From Stieleria maiorica (lineage in GTDB: Bacteria > Planctomycetota > Planctomycetia > Pirellulales > Pirellulaceae): a DNA stretch of 64,000 nt. The notes under the pieces were generated by a model. That model was not told where the DNA came from. It saw only the letters and a list, made by a program, of their open reading frames with translations, and did no database searches. Made by a program: the position numbers and the translations under genes. The stretch spans positions 2,329,409 through 2,393,408 of the forward strand of contig NZ_CP036264.1 in assembly GCF_008035925.1 (NCBI RefSeq). Reading direction: 5' to 3'. This document shows positions 42,704 through 50,693 of this stretch, piece by piece; position 1 is the stretch's first letter; every line of letters begins with the position of its first letter.

Positions 42704-44197
42704 CTACGAACCATTCGCGTTGCGTTTCAAATACTCCAGATTGCCCTGATGCGGCGCCTGGCGATGGTCTTTCATCATCACTTCGCGATCGTGAATCGTG
42801 CCCGGTCGAACCGGCCGGTGGGCTTGGTCGGCAAGTCCCACAAGCTGCTTGAGCGTTTCCGGGTAGTCGTCGGCGACATTCTGTTTTTCTTCAACGTCTT
42901 GCGACAGGTCGTACAGTTCCCAAGTCCCATTGCGACCACGATAGGCCTTCCAGTTGCCCATCCGCACCGCCGTCTGGCCTTGGTATTCCCAGTACAGAGA
43001 CGGGTGCGTGGGTTGATCGCCTTGGCCCAGCAACGTCGGGGCGAACGACAGGCCATCGGTCGGTGGGCACTCCGCACCGGCCAAGTCCGCCAACGTCGGC
43101 ATGACGTCCGGGTAGTAGAGCAAATGATTCGCAACCGAAGCGTCCTGGACCTTGCCCGGCCACCGCACCAGATACGGAACCTTCAGGCCGCCTTCATAAA
43201 GCGACCCTTTCCCCGCGCGAAAACGCTCGCCGGTTTGGGGATTCAGATTGGGACCGAAGAATCCGTGCGGTCGTTCGGGAGTCTTGAAATAATCCTGGCC
43301 ACCGTTGTCGCCGCACAGAAAGATCACGGTGTTGTCGTCAATCGCTGTCTCTTTCAGCAATGAAATGATTTGCCCCAGTTGGCGGTCAACCATGTGCATG
43401 AACGCGGCGTAAACCTTGGCGTCATTTTCGGTCCGTTGCCCCGCGGTCCACGGTTTGTCCTTGAAGAGCTGCCACGAGGGATCGTCTTCATCAATGCCCC
43501 ACAATCCATGTGGGGGCGTCCACGGCAGGTAACAGAAAAATCGCTGCTCGTGGTTCTCGCGGATGAACTTCAACGCCTCATTGAAGATCTCGACGTGGGC
43601 GTGGGTCTCACCTTCGAAAAAACTGATTCCGGGGTTGCCCGGCAACGGCACCTCCTGGCTGTTGCGGATCAAGTAGCGCGGATAGAAGGTGTGGGCGTGG
43701 ACTTGGTCGTAGTAACCGAAGAACTGGTCAAAGCCGTGCTGCTCTGGAACGCCGGATGTGCCGCGGCCCCCGATCCCCCACTTGCCGAACCCGCCGGTGA
43801 CATACCCCTGCTGTTTGAGCATGCTGGCCAACGTCGGCTCCTCACTGCGAATCGGGGAGAACCCATCGTTCTTTCGCATCGACATGTGTCCGGCATGCAG
43901 CCCGGTCAGCAACGAACAGCGTGTCGGCCCGCAGACGGGGGCGCCCGCATAGGCATTGGTAAACCGCATGCCCTCTTCGGCGAAGCGGTCGATGTTGGGG
44001 GTCAGCAGATCACCATTGCCCATGTGCCCGGATTCGAAGTAGCCCCATTCGTCGAGCATGATGTAGATGATGTTGGGCGGATCGGCTGCCGCAGATTGCG
44101 CGGTTGCAGATTGAGCTGCTGCAGGGGAACCACCGACGACCAAGCCGGCAACAACAATCCAGGCGGCGGCAATCGCCACGACAGGGTGACCTTTCAT
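42704..44197 (-). CDS. secreted FGly-dependent sulfatase (arylsulfatase type)
   Basis: The protein has 497 residues from ATG 44197, which begins a clean signal peptide (about 1-28, ending PAAAQS); the open frame to 44551 crosses repeats and is not credible. The active-site motif CGPTR (C89-R93) followed by SLLTG is the formylglycine site of type I sulfatases. The metal-site start is IMLDEWGY, with Glu where many have a second Asp. A WTPPHGLWG segment and a C-terminal REWELYD-like end (TWELYDLSQD) fit the family. It would remove sulfate esters from algal polysaccharides in the periplasm. A separate FGly-generating or anaerobic maturase enzyme must activate it. Confidence 0.92.
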   Translation of the reverse strand: MKGHPVVAIAAAWIVVAGLVVGGSPAAAQSATAQSAAADPPNIIYIMLDEWGYFESGHMGNGDLLTPNIDRFAEEGMRFTNAYAGAPVCGPTRCSLLTGLHAGHMSMRKNDGFSPIRSEEPTLASMLKQQGYVTGGFGKWGIGGRGTSGVPEQHGFDQFFGYYDQVHAHTFYPRYLIRNSQEVPLPGNPGISFFEGETHAHVEIFNEALKFIRENHEQRFFCYLPWTPPHGLWGIDEDDPSWQLFKDKPWTAGQRTENDAKVYAAFMHMVDRQLGQIISLLKETAIDDNTVIFLCGDNGGQDYFKTPERPHGFFGPNLNPQTGERFRAGKGSLYEGGLKVPYLVRWPGKVQDASVANHLLYYPDVMPTLADLAGAECPPTDGLSFAPTLLGQGDQPTHPSLYWEYQGQTAVRMGNWKAYRGRNGTWELYDLSQDVEEKQNVADDYPETLKQLVGLADQAHRPVRPGTIHDREVMMKDHRQAPHQGNLEYLKRNANGS

Positions 44198-44342
44198 CGG
44201 ATACGCGTTTCCTCGGGAGGGAGTCTTCTTCTTCAACGCACCAGTACCGCCCCTGCGGGTTCGAATCATAGCAGGATCAAGAAACGCGTCAGGACCACGA
44301 AACGACGATGCCCGACGCCGCGCCCAACACCCGCCTGCAATA

Positions 44343-44371
44343 ATCATTTTGCCCCCATTGTTTTGCCCTCC
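44343..44371 (+). repeat. dispersed TTTTGCCCCCATTGTTTTGCC repeat family, copy A
   Basis: This shares at least 20 bases with copies at 49344-49368 (reverse), 49453-49477 and 54375-54399. The core is TTGCCCCCATTGTTTTGCC. It lies upstream of the sulfatase gene. Confidence 0.75.
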
Positions 44372-44379
44372 CCACCCGC

Positions 44380-44444
44380 AATGCCAGCGGGACGCGTCAG
44401 CGAGCGGCCTACACAATGCCAGCGGGACGCGTCCGCGAGCGGCC
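44380..44444. repeat. two direct 30-bp repeats, 35-bp period
   Basis: The copies 44380-44409 and 44415-44444 differ at one base and share AATGCCAGCGGGACGCGT. A third partial copy (CCCCAGCGGGAAGCGCC) follows to 44469. The unit resembles the 30672 inverted repeat. Confidence 0.75.
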
Positions 44445-44475
44445 CGTCCGACCCCAGCGGGAAGCGCCAAGGCCT

Positions 44476-44591
44476 GTTGATTAAATCCGATCCCACGTGG
44501 GATCAGCCGTTTCGCGCGAGCGTACGGGCCTGAACCATCGAGAGAACGCACCGGGCCCGAAGGCTCGCGCCAAACGGCTGATTAAATCAAC
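44476..44591. repeat. compound inverted repeat with internal 16-bp palindrome
   Basis: GTTGATTAAATC (44476-44487) pairs with GATTAAATCAAC at the other end (about 44580-44591), and the CAGCCGTTT..GCGCGAGC block (44504-44521) pairs with 44563-44580. Between them, 44489-44504 is a perfect palindrome GATCCCACGTGGGATC. It sits 47 bases past the 3' end of the decarboxylase gene. Confidence 0.65.
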
Positions 44592-44638
44592 CCACCGATC
44601 AATCAGCGACACCAACGACACCGCGGCGTCAGTTAGAT

Positions 44639-46240
44639 TCAGGCGGATTCCTCGACGCTCCAGAGGATACGATCGACCATTTCTTCATCCGTCGCCGGAT
44701 TCATAAACACGGCTTTCCAAGCAGGGATTTCGATTCCGAAAGGTTTGAATCCAAAATTCGTCGTGAATCCCAATCTCGCGTCAACCTTTGGATCCATCAT
44801 CTTCTCGCGTTTCCGCTGCGTTCGGGCGACTTCGGCAAAGTACTGTTCGCGTTCTGCGTCAGGCAATGTTCCTTCGACCAGTTGCCGATAGATGCGTTCG
44901 GCATCACGGCCCTTGGGCAAGACCCACCAATCGACAGAAACGCCGATCGTTTCGCGATTCAAAACCTTGCAATAGGGAAGCGTCTCCAATCCCTGCTTGA
45001 GTCGCTCGGCCAGTTCCAGACTCCGTGCGGTCAGCATTTGCCACCCCGTCAACCCGATACCATTAAGCGAGGCCATCACGATGTAGGGACCCAATGCAGG
45101 CCGCGAACACTCCAGCGTGATCAGCGCCGGATCACGACTGGCCTGTGCTTCCGAAAAGTAGGGTGTGTCGGTGACCTCGCGCGCAAGGTACTTCAAATCC
45201 CTGCGGTGATTCACCAAAAATGCGCTGGAAGGATAATGTCCGCGACCGAGCTTGTGGAAGTCGATCGTCGCACTATCGACGACGCGCAAGCCCTTGCAGG
45301 CCTCCTGCACTCGTTTGACGATCGACAGCAGACTGTCCGAAAAACCGAGCGTGTTTCTGCCCAGATCGTAGTCGGCCAGGAAAGAAAGTGCCCAGCCCAC
45401 GGCGGCATCAACGTGCAGCTGCGGTGTCGGCTGTTGGTACTCGGTTGATTTGGCATCCAGAAGTGTGCGGATCGCAGCCAGATCATCGATCCCAAATCCG
45501 TCCGTGGTTCCAAAGGACGCGACGACATAAGCCACCTTGGTCCCGTTTTGGTAGCACTCGTCAAGCTGCTGCTCAAGCAGATCCACACGGATCGACAGAT
45601 TTGCGTCCGTCGGAATGGCGATCAGATTGTTCACGCCGATTCCCAGCCATCCGGCGACGGTGCGGTTGGAATAGTGACTCGCTTCGGAACAAAACCCGAC
45701 CACACGTTGCCCCCCGATGCCGTTCTGCATCGCTCCGGGGACGACTCGCTCGATTCCGATTTTTGCGCCGTAAAGATTGGAGATGGTTCCGCCGATCGTA
45801 AACACGCCCCACGGATCGTCGGTGTGATAGAAGATCAAATTGGCCAGCGCCGTGACCGATTTGACCTCCAGTTCATTCGAACGCTGGCTATAGCGATCCG
45901 TGCACAGGTTGGGGTTCTTTAGCAAACAGGCGAACGCGCCGATCAGCGATGCGTTGTTGGCCGGGCCACGTACGTTTTCCAAGTGCAGGGGGCTGTTAAA
46001 GCTGTCCGTGCCCCAAAAGTAAGGAAAAACGGCGTCGCGAGCGTCTTTCAGATTGCCCGGCAACATGTGAATCTCAGGATTCGCTTTCGCCGTCTCATAA
46101 TTCTGCGACATCGCGTGGGCCGGGTTGAGTGCGTGTTCGGTCGCCGCAGCGCTCAGCAGCTCTTCCAGGATCGTCACAATCGACTCTTGATCCCACTTGA
46201 AGAAGGTGTCAACCAGTTTTCGATAGTCGTTCCGATCCAT
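44639..46240 (-). CDS. group II PLP-dependent decarboxylase-like enzyme
   Basis: The protein has 533 residues, the length of group II amino acid decarboxylases (tyrosine, aromatic, glutamate, diaminobutyrate). The PLP lysine is in SATIDFHKLGRGHYP. Upstream, HVDAAVGWA provides the cofactor-stacking Asp/Ala region, and TIGGTISNLYGAKIG resembles the substrate/phosphate loop. Which amino acid it acts on is not clear; C-terminal sequence is less conserved than in known decarboxylases. It stands alone, with repeats on both sides. Confidence 0.85.
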   Translation of the reverse strand: MDRNDYRKLVDTFFKWDQESIVTILEELLSAAATEHALNPAHAMSQNYETAKANPEIHMLPGNLKDARDAVFPYFWGTDSFNSPLHLENVRGPANNASLIGAFACLLKNPNLCTDRYSQRSNELEVKSVTALANLIFYHTDDPWGVFTIGGTISNLYGAKIGIERVVPGAMQNGIGGQRVVGFCSEASHYSNRTVAGWLGIGVNNLIAIPTDANLSIRVDLLEQQLDECYQNGTKVAYVVASFGTTDGFGIDDLAAIRTLLDAKSTEYQQPTPQLHVDAAVGWALSFLADYDLGRNTLGFSDSLLSIVKRVQEACKGLRVVDSATIDFHKLGRGHYPSSAFLVNHRRDLKYLAREVTDTPYFSEAQASRDPALITLECSRPALGPYIVMASLNGIGLTGWQMLTARSLELAERLKQGLETLPYCKVLNRETIGVSVDWWVLPKGRDAERIYRQLVEGTLPDAEREQYFAEVARTQRKREKMMDPKVDARLGFTTNFGFKPFGIEIPAWKAVFMNPATDEEMVDRILWSVEESA

Positions 46241-46374
46241 AGGTCTCCCTCGCGGTCGCTAAGTCATGATCGTATCATGAAGGATACCTCCCGCTTTTGC
46301 GAGTGCGGCAAGGATTCCGATAGCGCGACAGTAAGGGACCCAGATTGGCGGGCGATGGAAGGGACCATTCGGGG

Positions 46375-46617
46375 CTAACGAAGTGTGGCGATCAGCGCGA
46401 GGAATCCCAGCCCGAAGAGCAGCGCCCCAACGTTCACGAGGATCGGATGGGCGGACGCTGCGGTCAATAGAGCGACGCCGCCAATCATCGCAGCGAGTCC
46501 GCCAAAAAGAGTTGCCTCATACATCAGCGAGGACTTGACAGCGTTTCGCGGCAGCTCCTCAGATGCCGGCGCCGCGTACGGATTGAGTTGCGATTGGTCT
46601 CGATCAAGTTCGCTCAT
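46375..46617 (-). CDS. small membrane protein with N-terminal NPYxxP motif
   Basis: The protein has 80 residues from ATG 46617. It begins with a polar segment containing NPYAAP (about 12-17), followed by two membrane helices. The frame continues upstream to 46662 but the NPY start is typical. NPYxxP starts recur in two other small membrane proteins of this window (48211, 50286) and are common among Planctomycetes. No function is known. Confidence 0.6.
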   Translation of the reverse strand: MSELDRDQSQLNPYAAPASEELPRNAVKSSLMYEATLFGGLAAMIGGVALLTAASAHPILVNVGALLFGLGFLALIATLR

Positions 46618-46668
46618 GCGGAGATCAATCCGTTTCCACTGGGGATAACACCGCTTTCTCAAAGAGCC

Positions 46669-46959
46669 TCACTTTAACGGATCGTCGTCTTGCGTTGACA
46701 ACACTTGCTCCAACGCATCGAGTACTCTGTCTTGACGATCCGCCTGCTTTTCCCATCGGTCCAGCAACGCATCATAGCGATCGGATTGTGCCTTGGATCG
46801 ATTCTGTTGTCGCTCCGTTTCGTCTTGCTGCTGTTGTGTTCGATCAAGTTGCTTTGGGGATTGATCCAACTGCTGCTGTGTTTGAAGAAGTTGCCGCTCG
46901 GTCGTTTCTGACTGCCGATTGTATTCGTCAACTTGTTGTTGATACTCAGCATCGTACAC
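46669..46959 (-). pseudogene. Gln-rich coiled-coil protein, probably a 5'-truncated lipoprotein gene
   Basis: The 96-residue frame has strong heptad spacing and is rich in Gln, Asp and Arg (QQQVDEYNRQ, TQQQLDQS, DALLDRWEKQADR). A GTG at 46957-46959 is the only conventional start, with GGAGGG immediately before it and no proper spacing. Reading upstream in frame gives STGCAPQSGG, which looks like the cysteine of a lipobox, but a TAG stop follows at 47005-47007 with no start codon or signal peptide. The simplest reading is a coiled-coil lipoprotein that lost its 5' end. A short cytoplasmic protein from the GTG cannot be ruled out. Confidence 0.4.
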
Positions 46960-46989
46960 CCCTCCCGATTGTGGCGCGCAACCTGTGGA

Positions 46990-47552
46990 CGAACGAAAAG
47001 CGATCTATCGGCGCACGCGGACGATTGCGGATAGACCTCGCGCCAGAAATCTGTCGGCTCTGGTGTGGGCCGGTTACAGGATCCGATTAGAGCGGATCCT
47101 GCAGAGAGTGCCAGTTTCTCGGGGCCCAGGAAAACTTGAGTTGAGCGGCGGCAGACCAGTCCGATTCGGCGGCAGCCTCCTTCTCACCTTCTGGCTCGCT
47201 TTTCAGGGAACGAACAAAGCTCGATTTCAAAGCCCAGCGGGCTGACAGAGTGTTTGCCGGGCCCGTCAGGGCCCGGTCTCGAATGGCAACTTCAACGCAG
47301 GCCTGGAAGGCCGACACAGTGCGCGGCGATCGATCCGGCACGGTGGATGGCGTTGCCCCTTCAGGGCTGGTGTAGCGGACATTCAACCGATGACTCACCG
47401 GACTGTAAATTGAAATGTTTTCGACGAATGAACGCAATAGTACATCCGTCGTCGCTCCCTTCTCCCGCACCGTCCGCTCTCCAAATCCACTGGCAACGTA
47501 GTCGGATTGTATCACGGAGGTCGCTGGGGATCGCCATCGTCCGGTGTTCGGT
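46990..47552. other. intergenic stretch with short hairpins; no gene seen
   Basis: Three small perfect hairpins occur in series: AGCCC/GGGCT at 47231-47243, CCGGGCCC/GGGCCCGG with a GTCA loop at 47257-47276, and GGCCT/AGGCC at 47300-47312. No ORF here has a credible start or family features; the minus-strand frame 47087-47797 is the shadow of the next gene. Confidence 0.45.
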
Positions 47553-48005
47553 TCAATCAGCCTTCTTCCGGTCGATCGAAAGAAAGTAGCGATTCGCAGC
47601 GGTGGACTCAAACGACGTTGGTCGAGGATCGCCAGGATAGGGGAAGCAGTTGATGAAGTGTTCGTCGTCAAAACGAAAGATACCGGGTAGAGTCTGCCCG
47701 TCACGTGGGCCACCCACGTAGGTGACGTCGATCTTGTATGGCTTGTCCGAAACATCAATTTCGAAAGTGGCATGCCCGACTTCTTCGTCATCGGCAACGA
47801 ACACGATCTTTCGGTTTTCGATTCGGTAGGACCGATTGTCTCGCCCCTCTGAGGTGTCCTTCCCGTGGATGATCCACTTCTCCGCCTTCCAGTTCCCTTG
47901 CAGCTTTTGAAGCACCATGGTTTCTAACTGCGATTCGTCGGCGTCCATCGATAGTGCCGCGGTCGCAAGTAGGCCTGCGGCAACGAACAAACAGATCAGT
48001 CGCAT
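47553..48005 (-). CDS. secreted TIGR03067-type protein
   Basis: The protein has 150 residues. A signal peptide (about 1-18, ending LSMDA) precedes a single beta-barrel-like domain that begins with LQGNWKAEKW, the recognisable start of the planctomycete TIGR03067 family, followed by strands ending in a short C-terminal helix. The family is abundant in Planctomycetes and its function is unknown. It has its own upstream gap of about 200 bases. Confidence 0.75.
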   Translation of the reverse strand: MRLICLFVAAGLLATAALSMDADESQLETMVLQKLQGNWKAEKWIIHGKDTSEGRDNRSYRIENRKIVFVADDEEVGHATFEIDVSDKPYKIDVTYVGGPRDGQTLPGIFRFDDEHFINCFPYPGDPRPTSFESTAANRYFLSIDRKKAD

Positions 48006-48210
48006 GTTTACTCAAACCTCATTTGGTAAAACGGTGCACCTCCAAGACGGATGTGAAAGTGCCAAAACCCGACGGCGATGTCCTTACCCGATTTCACCCG
48101 TCTCTTCAGGGACTGTGCCGGCAGCGTTTACGGCACTATCGAGTGCGGCGACGAATTCGTCAAATCCTGTACTGCTCGCTGCACGGAAAAAGTAGACCGC
48201 CTTAATGTAC

Positions 48211-48570
48211 TCAAAACGGAGGAATCACCCCGGCATCGTGCAGACAGAGAAGGACACCACAGGTCATCACGCATAGGGAGAGAACAGCGAGTAAGACAGC
48301 AAACCCTCTCGATCCCGTTGCGTAGCATCTTGCCGAGCAGAGCAGCATCGCCGATGAAACAACGAGCGACAACAAAAACAAAGCGCCGAAGCGACCCAGA
48401 TCGATCGCGTTGATCGCCCAAAGCCCGCCGGTGAGTAACGCCGTGAATGCCTCCAGAACAGCGAACGCGAACGCAATGACTGAACGACCCGGAAAGCGTT
48501 GTCCCAGCCAGGGAAAAACATTGCTTTCGATGGGGGATGGGGCCGAGTAGGGATTAACGTCTGCGGGCAT
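48211..48570 (-). CDS. small membrane protein with N-terminal NPYxxP motif
   Basis: The protein has 119 residues from ATG 48570. NPYSAP is at about 6-11, followed by four predicted membrane helices (about 30-115). The open frame runs upstream to 48819, but its sequence is basic and low in conservation. No function can be assigned. The two cysteines near the last helices are in CSARC and MTCGVLLC, within or next to the membrane. Confidence 0.6.
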   Translation of the reverse strand: MPADVNPYSAPSPIESNVFPWLGQRFPGRSVIAFAFAVLEAFTALLTGGLWAINAIDLGRFGALFLLSLVVSSAMLLCSARCYATGSRGFAVLLAVLSLCVMTCGVLLCLHDAGVIPPF

Positions 48571-49260
48571 GGTGATTCGGCGATTCCGGTATTGAATGAC
48601 CCCACACAGTGATGTGCGGCGTCGGTTGATGATGTAACCATGCGGTGTAGCGTCGACTAACGGCTGACATCCTCCGCCGGCGGCCAACGCACCACCAACC
48701 CATTCACCCGAAATAAGAGCGAATCCTGGCGGAGCGTGCCAGAATCTCAGTCCCAGGCGAATTCGAATGACGCGATGCTGACCGGTCCGCTTTGTCGGCA
48801 GGCTCCATTGTGCTTCCATGATCGCTTTACGGTTATCAAACGTACCAGACGCGACGAAATGTCATCCTTCGCGCCCAAAGCAGCAACCGTTGGTGTCTAG
48901 CCTTTAGGCGATTCCCGGTCGCTGCTTTGCAGCGACAGTGAGCGGATAAAGCCTGCACACCCGCGGCGCGAGCATCGTCCGCATGTTTCGTCACTTTACC
49001 GGAGCATTCGCCTAGTCATGGAGTCTCGACCATGGAAAGTCCGTGTCGATGCGCAACGCACTGTTGCAGGCACAACCTCACGGAAGTGACCGCAGGCAGT
49101 TGAAACCGGCGCAGATCTGCAGTTAACCGTCGTCGGCCGCTGGTGCGCGTCGGGTGGTTGTCAAAAACTCGCGTCGGTCTTTGGCGCCGACTGCATTTCG
49201 GTCAACTCGCAACGAACGTCGCCTGGTCCAACCTCAGCGGCCAAACGCCCGCGATCGATA

Positions 49261-49310
49261 GGACCAATAGAACAGATGGGACCTATAAGTCCGATGTGTC
49301 CTATTGGTCC
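49261..49310. repeat. dispersed GGGACC palindromic repeat, copy 2
   Basis: GGACCAATAGAAC (49261-49273) pairs with GTCCTATTGGTCC (49298-49310) with one mismatch. Related to the copies at 42565 and 54302. Confidence 0.7.
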
Positions 49311-49343
49311 CATTGCACGATTGTCGCCCCACCAGCGAGGAAC

Positions 49344-49368
49344 GGCAAAACGATGGGGGCAAAACGAT
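49344..49368 (-). repeat. TTTTGCCCCCATTG repeat family, copy B
   Basis: On the minus strand this reads ATCGTTTTGCCCCCATCG followed by TTTTGCC, the reverse of copies A, C and D. It lies 34 bases after the GGGACC palindrome. Confidence 0.75.
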
Positions 49369-49452
49369 AGCAAGAAGGACATCTCGGCAACCTGACCTCA
49401 CGCTGTAGTTGGATCATCCTGTCCCGAATCGTTCTGCCACTCTCTCCCCATC

Positions 49453-49477
49453 ATCGTCTTGCCCTCATTGTTTTGCC
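49453..49477 (+). repeat. TTTTGCCCCCATTG repeat family, copy C
   Basis: This reads ATCGTCTTGCCCTCATTG followed by TTTTGCC, one base different from copy D at 54375. Confidence 0.75.
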
Positions 49478-49621
49478 CCATATTCGATTCATCGATTGCT
49501 GCTCCACGCCACCTTGGCGTCGGCCTCGATTCTTCAGCAGAATTCACATCCGCTTGCTGACGCGGAGATGTCATTGGAAGGCACTGCGCCCATTCGAAGT
49601 TGGCATACGGCACGGTAACCT

Positions 49622-50197
49622 CTACTCGCGAGGGAGCGTAAACGTTTGGTCAATATCAACGTCCCAAGAGTCGGGGATGCTAGCGTGGAGCTTTACGGCA
49701 ATGGTGACAGACTCGCGACTCAATGAGATGATTTTAATGCTTCCACTGGAATCTGGGTCGTCGCAGGCCATGCAGTCTTTGAGGGGACTGCCAACGTAGA
49801 ACGCAACAAATTCGCATGGCTGCAAGAATCCCAACCGATCGAATTTGCCGACGTGTTCAAGGTGTCGCCCGGATGCTGCGGGGACCAAGTCAAAAACATC
49901 GTCAGAATCGATGTCATTAGGGAGCTGAATGCCAACCTCGTAGTACCATCCGCCGGTCGTACCAAGATGGTCTTCTCCTTCCCGAAGCGTAATGTAATGC
50001 CCGTCGCTCCGAACTTGTCCGCGGAGCTGAAGTCCGCCTTGGTAACACTTGTCAACAACACCGACGGAATGGTCGTGCCAATGAAACTCGTCGGTTGAAG
50101 CGATCACCTGCTCGGCGGGCCAGTAGAGCCAGACCGCAGCAGAAATACTCGACAACGAAACAACGAGAAGTAGGGTCCGAATTGAGAACTGCAGCAT
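49622..50197 (-). CDS. membrane-anchored hypothetical protein
   Basis: The protein has 191 residues. The N-terminus FSIRTLLLVVSLSSISAAVW is a single membrane helix or uncleaved signal of a kind common in planctomycete proteins (FSxRTLLL start). The rest is a beta-rich soluble domain with four cysteines (KCYQGG, QPCEF, DCMACDD) that could form disulfides outside the cytoplasm. I do not recognise a family. It lies alone between repeats and the next NPY-type gene. Confidence 0.6.
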   Translation of the reverse strand: MLQFSIRTLLLVVSLSSISAAVWLYWPAEQVIASTDEFHWHDHSVGVVDKCYQGGLQLRGQVRSDGHYITLREGEDHLGTTGGWYYEVGIQLPNDIDSDDVFDLVPAASGRHLEHVGKFDRLGFLQPCEFVAFYVGSPLKDCMACDDPDSSGSIKIISLSRESVTIAVKLHASIPDSWDVDIDQTFTLPRE

Positions 50198-50285
50198 CTA
50201 TTCGCAATCCTAACGGCAGCCATTGTTCAGGACGCGTGGGCGACGCTCTACCGCTGATCGGCGTGTCCCATGTGCGTAGTGGATA

Positions 50286-50621
50286 CTATTCTTGTCTGCT
50301 TCGTTGCCTGCGTAGACCCGAAACCATGATGCCCAAACCGACCGATCCGGAACTGGCCAGACCGATCATCGTCATCGCGAAACCCCGCGAACGGAATCCC
50401 GTCGAGACGGCGATTGAAATGGGCAGAAGCATAACTTCACGACCCAGGGTGTGGGACTGCAAAGGCAAAACTGACTCACGAAGTACTGACAGCGCGGCCA
50501 TTAGGAATGTCCCGCCAAGAATCAATCCGGCAAACACAATCGCGACCAACCGACCGGCTTGATTCTCAACCGGTTTGGGTTTTGGTGTCTCTGGATCGGT
50601 CGGTGGGGTGTACGGGTTCAT
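50286..50621 (-). CDS. small membrane protein starting MNPYTPP
   Basis: The protein has 111 residues from ATG 50621. The NPYTPP motif is directly at the start, then a Pro/Lys-rich segment (about 8-22) and two or three membrane helices. The upstream frame to 50690 is discarded because the NPY motif is normally N-terminal. Function is unknown; see the two related starts at 46375 and 48211. Confidence 0.6.
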   Translation of the reverse strand: MNPYTPPTDPETPKPKPVENQAGRLVAIVFAGLILGGTFLMAALSVLRESVLPLQSHTLGREVMLLPISIAVSTGFRSRGFAMTMIGLASSGSVGLGIMVSGLRRQRSRQE

Positions 50622-50693
50622 GGCACGCCTCAGTCTATCACAGCGCAGCCCTCTGTATAACAAACCCGTGAAAGCTTGTTTTGACAACAAAGA

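Larger units (their letters stand above)
48571..49621. other. gene-poor, repeat-rich stretch; no gene seen
   Basis: About 1 kb without a convincing gene on either strand. It holds a GTCTAGCCTTTAGGCGATT element near 48895 with a CGCTGCTTTGCAGCG hairpin after it, the GGGACC palindrome (49261-49310) and two copies of the TTTTGCCCCCATTG repeat. Short frames such as 49143-49370 cross these repeats and have no start signal or composition like the genes around. Confidence 0.5.

Noticed and set aside
44380-44444. Two 30-bp direct repeats considered as a CRISPR remnant
   Set aside because: The spacing is only 5 bases, the units resemble dispersed intergenic repeats, and there are no cas genes.
44198-44551. 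N-terminal extension of the sulfatase frame
   Set aside because: The extension reads across dispersed repeats and would bury the signal peptide; ATG 44197 is preferred.
47087-47797. Minus-strand frame of 236 codons
   Set aside because: It overlaps the TIGR03067-type gene in another frame and crosses hairpin repeats; composition is Ser/Thr/Arg-rich with no recognisable fold.
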